A stretch of DNA of 59,376 nucleotides, taken from assembly GCA_902764875.1 (NCBI GenBank), contig CACWXP010000021.1:1-59376 (forward strand). Direction: 5' to 3'. This document shows positions 42,507-50,573 of this stretch, in pieces. Below the pieces are notes generated by a model that saw nothing but the letters and a program-made list of their open reading frames with translations, did no database searches and was not told the origin of the DNA. The first letter of the stretch is position 1; each line of letters opens with the position of its first letter. Origin of the DNA: an uncultured Eubacteriales bacterium. Lineage in GTDB: Bacteria; Bacillota; Clostridia; Christensenellales; Aristaeellaceae. A program made the position numbers and the translations under genes.

Positions 42507-45494
42507 ATGCCCGGCTCAAAAACAAAGCCCGGTATGGATAAATACCTGGCATTTATCAGCTATAAGCATCAGGCACGGGATCAGAAAATCTCCGGCTTAT
42601 TGCGTCGGGGACTTGAATCATATGCGATACCCCGCGGCACCCGGATTTCAAAAAACCGAAAAGTTTTCCGGGATACAGACGAACTGCCGACCAGTTCGGA
42701 CCTTGGGAAAGACATTGAAGACGCACTTGCCGGAAGCGGCTGGCTGATCACGCTATGTTCGGAGGAGTATGCCAAATCCCGCTGGTGCCTGCGGGAAATC
42801 GATGAATTCATTGCATTGGGCAGAAAAGACAGAATCCTTCCTGTCCTGACCGTGGGTAATCCGGAAACAGCGATTCCCGAAGCGATCCGGGATGTTCCGA
42901 TTGCCGCTGATCTGCGGAAGGTAAAGGATCAGGCATTGGCGGGAGAGATGAAAAAACTGATCCCGTTACTTCTGAGCCGGATGTCGGGGAGTTCAGAATA
43001 TGAAATTGCGGCTGCGCAGCGGAATCGTCGGATTGCTGCGTGGGCAGGCGCTTTGGCGGCTTTGGCTGCTGCGGCTGTTGGTTTTGCGTTTTATGCTGTG
43101 CATACAGCGGATGTGATTGAGGGGAAAAACACGGAAATAGCTGAAGCTACCCGTCTTGCGGAACGTGAAAAAACAGAAGCGATTGTACAGCGAAACGATG
43201 CGCTGAAAAAGCGGTCTGCATATTATTCCGGTGAGGCGGAGAAGGCACTGCTGGACGGAAACGAGAGAGAAGCGGCAAAGCTCGCTCTTGAAGCAATGCC
43301 CGGAGAGGACGACGAGGAAACGGATGCCGCCCGGGCGGTGAATGTGCTGCGCCAGGTGCTGAATATCCCCGCGAAGCCAAAAGAAGGATACACGCTGACA
43401 TACAAAACGAATTGCGATTTCCTGATCGGCGGTGTGATGGAGCACCTGGAGGATGGCGTACGGCTTTATGACCGGGAGAATCCGGAAATCGCTCATATGG
43501 TTTCATTTGCGACGGGAGAAATATCCGAAGAGGAAAACGTTGCACAGCGGATGGCAAAGGAAAACGGATACAGGATTGGTCATTCGATCGTGAATGATTA
43601 TCAAAATATGATTCTCTACGGTTCCGACCGACAAATGCATGAAGATATCGGCGGGCATACGCAGCGGGATTTCACCCTGAAGGGTGAACCTTTTTATGCG
43701 GATCATCTCTGGCAGACCGCGAGCGGCAATTATCTTCTGGCCTGGCTGGAAGAACCCGAGGGAGAGCAGGAGATGCATACGGCACTGTTCAGAATTTACG
43801 GTGTCGGTCAAACTTCATATAAAAGAAACCCGTCTGAAGCATTGGCGGAGATTCGGGTAAAAGGGCCTGTTCTTTCGGCTGATATGTTGTCTTCCCGTTT
43901 GGCTGTTGTGGACGGGGGAGGGATATTGAGGGTTTTTGACATTTATTCCGGTGAATGCCGTACGCAGGCGGAAGGATCTTGGAGCTTTGTTCATTACGCC
44001 TACAATTCGGAAGGTCTTTTTGCCGTGACTGCAGACGGGCGGGGTATGCAACTGGATCCGGTGACTTTGGAAGTGGTTTACAAACTGGAGTCCCCGGCGT
44101 CTATGAAACAGATCTGGTACTGTCATCGGCGGAAACAACTGCTCTGCTGCTGTGATGACGGATTCAGGATTTATGACGTCACAGACGGATCGCTGGTGAC
44201 GGAAGTGGGGACGGAAGATGAACCGCTTGGCGTATACTGGGGTGGATATGATGGTTGGGTATTTTCCCATACCGGGAATACCGTGATGGTGTTGTATGAC
44301 CAAAGAGTGGAGATATACACGGTCGGTGTGATTCGTGATGAGAAGGTTTCTGACGCGATAACATTATACGAACCGGGGCTGCAGGAAGGATGCAGGACAA
44401 TCCTGATCAGCCCGGACAGCCGTTATGTTTATACAGAAGCCGGGCGCGGGAGCATTTATAAATGGGACGCGAAAAACGGGGAACTGATCTGGAAAAATGA
44501 GAACGTTTGGTCCACGCAGCCAAGTATATACTGCAGCGCGTTTCTTTCCCGGGATGGGAAAACGGTTTGGCGCGGTAACGATGCCATGGACGGTTATGTC
44601 AGCATTGATGCTGAAACGGGGGAGACGCTGCGGGAGCTTGAAGTTTCCCACGGTTCTGATCTGGAAACACCGGAGGAAAGTGCAGGGGGCCTCATGCTTG
44701 CAAAGAAACAGTACAACGGCGGATTCTATGTATTTGATCCATCCGGCGGGGAAACACTTTGGAACAAAGATGGGAAGGGAGATGTTTCCTTTTCTCCGGA
44801 TGGCGGGATTGTGGAATTTGTGGAACATATTACAGACAGGAAAACCTGGGAGGAATCCTATGTCTGGAAACGGTTTGATGCAAAAACCGGCAATGTGCTG
44901 GAGGAGAATACGCTGCTGTGTTTTGAAGCGGAGACCTATTGGAGCAACCTGGATGTTTCACCGGAAAACCGGGTGATTTTGATTCGGGCATATCATCATG
45001 ACGTTCCGGAAAACGAAATCATCTGGGGTGTGGATATGGAAACGGGGATCATACGAGAGTATCGGCTGGAACATGACCTGCTGAGTACATGGTTCCCTTA
45101 TACCGGCGGATCTGCTGCCGGATGGCAGGAGGAAAATCTATTCAGAATCAGTCGGATCTGCCGGCTGAATCCGGACGGTACCGTCGGAAAGGCGGAAGAT
45201 CCGGACAGCGAAGCGGGAAGGCGCCTGAGTACGGCCAAAGACGAGTACCTTGTACTGGATGATGAGGAATACAAAAAAACGTCCGGAACAGGGTTTGCCA
45301 TTACACGGCTGACGGATGGGGAGCCGCTTTTTAAGGCGATCCGGTCCACCAGCGTGTCCGGATATCTGTCGCCGGATGGCAGTTTTGTATGTGTTTATGG
45401 AAGAGATATAGCCCCTACAATTATCCGTTTATCGGAAGATGTACAGCTGAAAGAGAAAGCTCTGAAATGGCTGGAGGGCGAAAATGATGAATGA
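42507..45494 (+). CDS. TIR-transmembrane-coiled-coil-beta-propeller protein
   Basis: 995 residues. The N-terminal TIR domain (about 11-150) begins KYLAFISYKHQARD and has SRWCLREIDEF, placing Glu97 where NAD-cleaving TIR domains have their catalytic Glu. A transmembrane helix (about 176-197), a charged coiled coil (about 200-240) and a helical segment (SGEAEKALLDGNEREAAKLAL) follow. The last 700 residues show repeated strand motifs with WD40/PQQ-propeller spacing (ILISPDSRYVY, GYLSPDGSFVC). The likely layout is a cytoplasmic TIR with an external sensor. GGAGGAGG (42488-42495) supports ATG 42507; 42534 is an alternative. It overlaps the next gene by 11 bases. Role unknown; signalling or defence is inferred. 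Confidence 0.85.
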   Translation: MPGSKTKPGMDKYLAFISYKHQARDQKISGLLRRGLESYAIPRGTRISKNRKVFRDTDELPTSSDLGKDIEDALAGSGWLITLCSEEYAKSRWCLREIDEFIALGRKDRILPVLTVGNPETAIPEAIRDVPIAADLRKVKDQALAGEMKKLIPLLLSRMSGSSEYEIAAAQRNRRIAAWAGALAALAAAAVGFAFYAVHTADVIEGKNTEIAEATRLAEREKTEAIVQRNDALKKRSAYYSGEAEKALLDGNEREAAKLALEAMPGEDDEETDAARAVNVLRQVLNIPAKPKEGYTLTYKTNCDFLIGGVMEHLEDGVRLYDRENPEIAHMVSFATGEISEEENVAQRMAKENGYRIGHSIVNDYQNMILYGSDRQMHEDIGGHTQRDFTLKGEPFYADHLWQTASGNYLLAWLEEPEGEQEMHTALFRIYGVGQTSYKRNPSEALAEIRVKGPVLSADMLSSRLAVVDGGGILRVFDIYSGECRTQAEGSWSFVHYAYNSEGLFAVTADGRGMQLDPVTLEVVYKLESPASMKQIWYCHRRKQLLCCCDDGFRIYDVTDGSLVTEVGTEDEPLGVYWGGYDGWVFSHTGNTVMVLYDQRVEIYTVGVIRDEKVSDAITLYEPGLQEGCRTILISPDSRYVYTEAGRGSIYKWDAKNGELIWKNENVWSTQPSIYCSAFLSRDGKTVWRGNDAMDGYVSIDAETGETLRELEVSHGSDLETPEESAGGLMLAKKQYNGGFYVFDPSGGETLWNKDGKGDVSFSPDGGIVEFVEHITDRKTWEESYVWKRFDAKTGNVLEENTLLCFEAETYWSNLDVSPENRVILIRAYHHDVPENEIIWGVDMETGIIREYRLEHDLLSTWFPYTGGSAAGWQEENLFRISRICRLNPDGTVGKAEDPDSEAGRRLSTAKDEYLVLDDEEYKKTSGTGFAITRLTDGEPLFKAIRSTSVSGYLSPDGSFVCVYGRDIAPTIIRLSEDVQLKEKALKWLEGENDE

Positions 45495-47466
45495 AAGCAA
45501 CAGAATTCATGTAATCTATCCGGAAAGCAATCCTGAGGCTGCGAATCTTGCCGGTGAGATTAAGCAAAACATAGAGCGCTTCCGCATCCCACACAGGCTT
45601 GTGAAGAGAACGGGTATTCGAAGGATTCAGGACGCAAAGGAAGAGTGGCTGATTGTAATCTGCACGCCGGAAACACCGGAAGATGAGAAAGTCAACCGGG
45701 AAATCAACCGCTTTATTGACGCGGGTAAATTTGGACGAATCCTGACGCTTCTGGCGGAGGGAACGCCGGATACCAGTTTCCCGGAAAGCCTGATCTATGA
45801 GAAAAAAACGGACGGCACCATTGTCGAACATGAACCGCTGGCCGCAAACGTAGCCGGAACAGTCGGACGGGAACAGCGAAAAAGACTCAGAACGGAACAG
45901 CTTCGCCTGTTTGCTCCGATTCTGGGCGTTGGGTTTGATGACCTGATGGACCGGAAACGCAAGGCACGGAACAGGAAGATAATTGCAGCAGGCGCTGCAC
46001 TGCTGGCGGGTGCTCTTGTGTTCCTTGGGTACGCGGTGAACCGGATACAGATCATCGCAAAAAAGAACACAGAGCTGTCCGAGCAGCATGATATCGCGTC
46101 GGCAGCCCGGGATGAAGCGGCACGCCAGAAGGACGCGGCGTATGAATCGTATGTGCAGACAGTGGAACTGGAAGCGCGCACCTGCATGCAACAGGGTCAG
46201 AACGAAAAAGCCCTGCAGCTTTTGCTGCAAGTTTTACCGGATATGCAGGATGTGCCCGGAATCCGGGAAACCTTTGGGAATACGCTGGAGAACCTTTGCT
46301 CTGGAGGATATGTGCCCGTAGCATCCCGGGCGGATTATCTGGTCTCCCGCGGAATTGCTCTTCAAGAGAAGACCCATAAGGTATATGAGGATGAGATATG
46401 GCTCCCGCCGCCGCCGGAAACGGAAACCGAAGATCTGCGGATTCAGTATAAAATAAGGAATGAATCAAAGGAATACGGCTATCAGGTTGCAACCTCGAGC
46501 GGCAAGGATTTGGCGTTTACCATCATTCATTTTCCACAAAATCCGGAAAGAGATTATTTCCTGCGGGATGAAACTGGGACGCACTACTATGTCCAGCTGT
46601 GCGACGCGCCGGTTCGGCACGGAGGAGTTGGAGTTACGGACAACTGTGTGATTCTTGAAGACGGAACGATGATTGACATACATAACGGGGAAGCAAAACG
46701 GATCAATCTTCTGACGGGACATTTTATCCCCTTCTTTGATGAAAACGGATCCGGAGAATCCCTGTCAGAAAAGGGCGAAAAGGGTTATACTCATATTCTG
46801 GATTATGAAGAATGCGATGTACTGATCGCGCTGACGGAAGAAGGTGCCGAAATCTGGCAGCGTAACCCTTTTCGGTATCTGTACACCCTGGAATCCGTTC
46901 AAGATATGATCGATGCAGGCGGAACCACAACACTCATCGGAAGCGGGAAAGGACTTACCGTCTTCAACCGGAATCCCTTCCGGGAATTATATACGATTCA
47001 GGACGCGGAGTGGGGAGATGTCCCGGTTGAAGATCACTTTGTGACAACGGTGGAATGCGGAAAAGGGGTCAATTGGCTTACCTGCGATTGGGAAATATAT
47101 GATCTGAATACAGGAGAAGAAATCCGATCTTTTGAAGAAGAAGGGGCGTTGGGTTCCGGCAGTGCAAATGCTCCGATGTTTACTGCCGAGGGATATGCGT
47201 TGATTCCCGGATTCAAAAGTGTCAGTGTCTGGGATTTAAAGAGGCAGAAACAGATGGCCCGAATCAGAAAAATTGTCGGTGTGCCCGTTGCGGGCCTTGG
47301 CGGCTATGAAGCATATGGCACAGAGGATTCGGGAACCGGGCTGAGATCAGGTTCAGCCATTCTGTTTGACGGTCTTGTTTATGTGTGGCGGGAAAAACGA
47401 GATATTCCGCCTGGAATGGAAAATCGTATAGAGCTGGCAAAAGAATTGCTTGAACTGAAAGATTGA
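45484..47466 (+). CDS. Degenerate TIR-like, transmembrane, coiled-coil protein
   Basis: 660 residues with the same plan as the upstream gene but shorter. The first 150 residues read like a worn TIR domain: IHVIYPESNPEAANLA replaces the FISY box and CTPETPEDEKVNREINRF replaces the SxWCxxE box, so NAD cleavage is doubtful. The typical domain end, FAPILGVGFDDLMDRKRKARNR, is kept. A transmembrane helix (about 166-186), a coiled coil (about 190-230) and a propeller-like region follow. GGAGGG upstream and the 11-base overlap with the previous stop show coupled translation, suggesting the two products form one complex. Confidence 0.8.
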   Translation: MMNESNRIHVIYPESNPEAANLAGEIKQNIERFRIPHRLVKRTGIRRIQDAKEEWLIVICTPETPEDEKVNREINRFIDAGKFGRILTLLAEGTPDTSFPESLIYEKKTDGTIVEHEPLAANVAGTVGREQRKRLRTEQLRLFAPILGVGFDDLMDRKRKARNRKIIAAGAALLAGALVFLGYAVNRIQIIAKKNTELSEQHDIASAARDEAARQKDAAYESYVQTVELEARTCMQQGQNEKALQLLLQVLPDMQDVPGIRETFGNTLENLCSGGYVPVASRADYLVSRGIALQEKTHKVYEDEIWLPPPPETETEDLRIQYKIRNESKEYGYQVATSSGKDLAFTIIHFPQNPERDYFLRDETGTHYYVQLCDAPVRHGGVGVTDNCVILEDGTMIDIHNGEAKRINLLTGHFIPFFDENGSGESLSEKGEKGYTHILDYEECDVLIALTEEGAEIWQRNPFRYLYTLESVQDMIDAGGTTTLIGSGKGLTVFNRNPFRELYTIQDAEWGDVPVEDHFVTTVECGKGVNWLTCDWEIYDLNTGEEIRSFEEEGALGSGSANAPMFTAEGYALIPGFKSVSVWDLKRQKQMARIRKIVGVPVAGLGGYEAYGTEDSGTGLRSGSAILFDGLVYVWREKRDIPPGMENRIELAKELLELKD

Positions 47467-47469
47467 CGC

Positions 47470-47802
47470 ATGAATCGGTTGCAAAAAAGGACAGGGACAA
47501 TGTATAATTCTGCGCAAGACGAACAATTTTTGGTCAGAAAACTGACGGCCGGAGGGATCAGCGGCGCCGAATTCTGCTGTGTGCTGCTGCTGGACACGGA
47601 CGAAGAAGAAATGCGGCGGAAGATTGCCGAAATGAAGAAAAAAGCCGAAATGTTTGACAACGTCCGGTTCGCTGCGGGATACAGCCTTGTGCGGCCGGGC
47701 ATGGATCTGCGGGAAGCCCTGGCAGAAGCCGACGCCCGCATGTATCAGGACAAGGAAGATTATTACCGGGAGCATCCGGAGATGAAGAGGAGAACACCAT
47801 GA
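47470..47802 (+). pseudogene. Truncated, degenerate GGDEF-domain fragment
   Basis: 110 codons matching only the C-terminal part of a GGDEF domain: SGAEFCCVLLLD stands where GGDEF should be, and FAAGYSLVRPG with ALAEADARMYQDKEDYY is the domain end. The cyclase active site is lost and the N-terminal half is missing. No good ribosome binding site is seen at ATG 47470, and a promoter at 47479-47508 overlaps its first codons. The end overlaps the acetyltransferase start by ATGA. It is most likely a remnant kept as a translated leader; compare the intact cyclase at 934-2346. Confidence 0.65.
47479..47508 (+). promoter_or_regulatory. Promoter inside the GGDEF remnant
   Basis: TTGCAA (47479-47484), an 18-base spacer and TATAAT (47503-47508). 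It would drive the acetyltransferase gene independently of the TIR pair. Confidence 0.55.
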
Positions 47803-48842
47803 ATAAAGCCGGAACACAGCGGATAGAGACGCATCGGCTGATCCTGCGTCCGTTCAGGATGGAGGACGCGGAAGACATGTTCGGCAACTGGACTTCCGAT
47901 CCGGAGGTTACCCGGTTTCTGACCTGGCCGACCCACAGCAGCATAGAAGCTACGCGGTGGGTGCTGAGCGACTGGATGCCCCGGTATGAGAACGGAGATT
48001 ACTTTAACTGGGCTATCGAGTGGAAAGAAACCGGTGGCGTGATCGGAAGCATTGCGGTTGTAAAACTGGACGAAGAAAAGGAATCGGCCGAGATTGGCTA
48101 CTGTCTGGGGCAGGCATTCTGGGGCAGGGGCATCATGCCTGAAGCGCTGCGGGCGGTGATGGATTATCTGTTTGATACGGTCGGGGTCCACCGGATCGCG
48201 GCAAGCCATGACGCAAGGAATCCGAAATCAGGCCGGGTAATGGTAAAAGCCGGCATGAAGAAGGAGGGTGTCCTGCGCGGCGCGGGAAAGAACAATCAGG
48301 GTATCTGTGATGACGTCTGGTATGCCATGCTGAAAAGCGACAGAACGCCGAAGCCTGAAACAGAAAAAGCGCAGGTGACAGTGCGGTTTGCCCGGAAGGA
48401 AGACCTGAACTGGGTCAACGAACTGCGCAGGCAGGTGAATGATCTGCACGTGGCCGGGAAGCCGGAGGTGTTCAAACCGGGCTTTGACGACGAACTTCGG
48501 GATTTCATTTATACAGTCTGGGACGACCCGAACAAGGCCATTGTCGTGGCGGAAGCGGACGGAACTATCTGCGGGTTTGCCGTGCTGAATCATATCATCC
48601 GGCCGGAGAATCCCTTTATGTATGAGCGGAATTTCCTGGATATCGATGAATTCTGCGTGGATGAAACCTTCCGCCGCCGGGGTGTTGCCGGTGCGATGAT
48701 CCGTTTTATCCGGGAACACGCCAAAGAAAAAGGCTTCCGGCGGCTGGAACTGAACATGTGGGAGTTCAACCGCGGAGCCCTTGCGTTCTATGAAGCGGCG
48801 GATTTTAAAACCTACCGGCGGTATATGGAAATCTTTCTGTAA
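47799..48842 (+). CDS. Tandem GNAT acetyltransferase fusion
   Basis: 347 residues made of two acetyltransferase domains. Residues 1-185 are RimJ/RimL-like (RIETHRLILRPFRMEDAEDMF, GYCLGQAFWGRGIMPEAL, NPKSGRVMVKAGM). Residues 190-347 form a second GNAT fold (VRFARKEDLNWVNELRR, DEFCVDETFRRRGVAGAMI, ALAFYEAADFKTYRRYMEI). Both keep the acetyl-CoA loop (Q/RxxGxG/A type). Substrates are unknown; RimJ-like domains often act on protein N-termini or antibiotics. GAGGAG before the ATG is good, and the start overlaps the GGDEF remnant. Confidence 0.9.
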   Translation: MNKAGTQRIETHRLILRPFRMEDAEDMFGNWTSDPEVTRFLTWPTHSSIEATRWVLSDWMPRYENGDYFNWAIEWKETGGVIGSIAVVKLDEEKESAEIGYCLGQAFWGRGIMPEALRAVMDYLFDTVGVHRIAASHDARNPKSGRVMVKAGMKKEGVLRGAGKNNQGICDDVWYAMLKSDRTPKPETEKAQVTVRFARKEDLNWVNELRRQVNDLHVAGKPEVFKPGFDDELRDFIYTVWDDPNKAIVVAEADGTICGFAVLNHIIRPENPFMYERNFLDIDEFCVDETFRRRGVAGAMIRFIREHAKEKGFRRLELNMWEFNRGALAFYEAADFKTYRRYMEIFL

Positions 48843-48847
48843 AGGGA

Positions 48848-49393
48848 TCAGTCCTCGCCTTTCAGCTGAACCGTCCGGAGGGTATGACCGGTGGCCGGCA
48901 GATAGATCCGGAGAATATCCTGCGTGAGGATTTTCAGGCTGGACGTGCAGACACAGGGATGGCAACCGATATATTCATCTTTGAGCACATCCTCGTCCAC
49001 CAGCAGCTGAACCGCGTGATCACGGTCGTTCATCAGGCCCATGATGCTTACGGCTCCCGGCTCAATGTCCAGATGTTTCAGCATATCTTCCGGACCCGCA
49101 AAGGACAGGCGGGCGGACTGGATCTGAGCGGAAAGCTCTTTGGTTTTGAACTTTTTGTCACCGGACATCATCAGAAGATAAAAGGCGGTTTTCTGCCGGT
49201 TGCAGAGAAACAGGTTTTTGCAGATGATAACGCCCAGCACGGCATCGATTTCGTTGCAGGCTTCCATGTTGTCTGCCCGTTCATGATCCGTCCGCTGATA
49301 CCGGATACCGAGATTGTCCAGAAAATCATATGTACGGATTTCCCGCGGAAGACGGCCTTCCGGGTTTTCCGGACGGCCTGTATACAGTTCCAT
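48848..49393 (-). CDS. YbaK/prolyl-tRNA deacylase domain protein
   Basis: 181 residues of the YbaK/ProX fold, a trans-acting editing family that removes wrong amino acids from tRNA. The DNLGIRYQRTDHERADNMEAC opening, LSFAGPEDMLKHL, GAVSIMGLMND and HPCVCTSSLKI are typical of the prolyl-tRNA deacylase (PrdX-like) group in Clostridia. It is cytoplasmic. The gene follows the flavoprotein gene by 17 bases in a two-gene operon. Confidence 0.9.
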   Translation of the reverse strand: MELYTGRPENPEGRLPREIRTYDFLDNLGIRYQRTDHERADNMEACNEIDAVLGVIICKNLFLCNRQKTAFYLLMMSGDKKFKTKELSAQIQSARLSFAGPEDMLKHLDIEPGAVSIMGLMNDRDHAVQLLVDEDVLKDEYIGCHPCVCTSSLKILTQDILRIYLPATGHTLRTVQLKGED

Positions 49394-49410
49394 AATGAAG
49401 CTCCTTCATT

Positions 49411-50037
49411 TTATTTCCCGTCCGGGAAGCTGGTGAATGAACCGTGCTCTGCCTCGGGCAGGCCGTATTTTTCTTTTGCGTCCGCGATGGCACGGATCAG
49501 GAAGGACATGTTCCGGGCCAGATTGCGCATGGTCTGCAGACCTTCCAGATCCTTGGCCACATCTTCGGGGGTGAATCCGTGAACCTGATTCCAGTAGGTG
49601 CTGGAAGCAACCGGCATGCCGGAGATGGTGAAATATTTGTTCAGCACGTCGAAGGAAGCCGTATTGCCGCCTCTTCTGGCGCTGACAACCGCCGCACCGA
49701 CCTTCATATGCTTGGAGAAGTGGGTGGAATAGAAAAGACGGTCCATAAAGGAAAGAATGGTTCCGTTCGGGCTGGCGTAATACACGGGACTCCCGACCAC
49801 CAGACCGTCGGCGGCCTCGAACTTCGGCGCGACTTCATTGACCAGATCATTGAAGATGCATTTTCCGGTTTTTGCACAGGAACCGCAGGAAATACAGCCG
49901 CGGATATCCTTGTTTCCAACATGAATGATTTCGGTTTCAATCCCTTCGGCTTCAAAAACAGGGATCATTTCCTTCAGCGCTGTCGCGGTGCAGCCGTTCG
50001 GCCGGGGGCTGCCGTTCAGAAGCAGTACTTTTGCCAT
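49411..50037 (-). CDS. NADPH-dependent FMN reductase-like flavoprotein
   Basis: 208 residues. The flavodoxin-like FMN loop is LLLNGSPRPNGCTATAL, and a Cys-rich segment, GCISCGSCAKTGKC, suggests an iron-sulphur or redox Cys cluster, as in iron-sulphur flavoproteins. The VVGSPVYYASPNGTILSFMDR segment is the flavin-ring loop. ATG 50037 follows GGAGGAG; the frame stays open eight codons further. Probably a cytoplasmic NAD(P)H-linked reductase of unknown substrate. Confidence 0.9.
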   Translation of the reverse strand: MAKVLLLNGSPRPNGCTATALKEMIPVFEAEGIETEIIHVGNKDIRGCISCGSCAKTGKCIFNDLVNEVAPKFEAADGLVVGSPVYYASPNGTILSFMDRLFYSTHFSKHMKVGAAVVSARRGGNTASFDVLNKYFTISGMPVASSTYWNQVHGFTPEDVAKDLEGLQTMRNLARNMSFLIRAIADAKEKYGLPEAEHGSFTSFPDGK

Positions 50038-50069
50038 GTCTTTCTCCTCCTTCGATTTCATTTTTCATG

Positions 50070-50098
50070 ATTATAGCAGACGGAGCGGATTCTGTCTT
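50070..50098 (-). promoter_or_regulatory. Promoter of the flavoprotein/deacylase pair
   Basis: On the minus strand, AAGACA (50098-50093), a 17-base spacer and TATAAT (50075-50070), 32 bases before the start. Confidence 0.55.
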
Positions 50099-50125
50099 GC
50101 TTTTTTTCTGCGGCAGTAGTACATT
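50097..50125 (+). promoter_or_regulatory. Promoter of the zinc-ribbon/MATE pair
   Basis: TTGCTT (50097-50102), a 17-base spacer and TACATT (50120-50125), 34 bases before the ATG. Its -35 abuts the -35 of the divergent flavoprotein promoter. Confidence 0.45.
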
Positions 50126-50159
50126 GTCCTTAATGTGAAACTATTGCCGGAGGAATCGT

Positions 50160-50573
50160 ATGCGTCTGCTTGAGAAAGTGAAGAATCTGTTCCGAAAACC
50201 GGCTTTGCCGGAAGCACCGAAGGCGGCGGAGGAAAAACCGGCTGCCCGTCCGCGGAAAGCCTGCAAAAAATGCGGAAAGATGTTCTCCTATGACCCGTCC
50301 TGGGAGTTTATACCCAATTACTGCAAGGATTGTAAAAAGCAGTTCACCCGGGAGAAAGAGGAAAAGCAGCGGGCCGGCGCACCGAGGAAAGTCAAGCGGA
50401 AATGTAAGGAATGCGGAAAGTTCTTTACATTCCCGAATACCATCGCGCATTATCCGAATTACTGTCCGAACTGTCGGAAGGCTCATCAGGCGGCTATGAA
50501 GGCCAAATACAGCAGGAAACCGGCTGATAAGAACGGAAACGGAAAGGGATCAAAAACGGATGGAAATCGATAA
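50160..50573 (+). CDS. Small basic protein with two zinc ribbons
   Basis: 137 residues, very rich in Lys and Arg. Two similar treble-Cys units are visible: CKKCGKMF...PNYCKDCKK (about residues 35-60) and CKECGKFFTF...PNYCPNCRK (about 81-106), each with the pattern CxxCGKxF-n-PNYCxxC. This fits zinc-ribbon proteins that bind nucleic acid or act as assembly factors; the family is unknown to me. CCGGAGGAA precedes the ATG. Its end overlaps the MATE gene by 14 bases, so they are co-translated. Confidence 0.75.
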   Translation: MRLLEKVKNLFRKPALPEAPKAAEEKPAARPRKACKKCGKMFSYDPSWEFIPNYCKDCKKQFTREKEEKQRAGAPRKVKRKCKECGKFFTFPNTIAHYPNYCPNCRKAHQAAMKAKYSRKPADKNGNGKGSKTDGNR

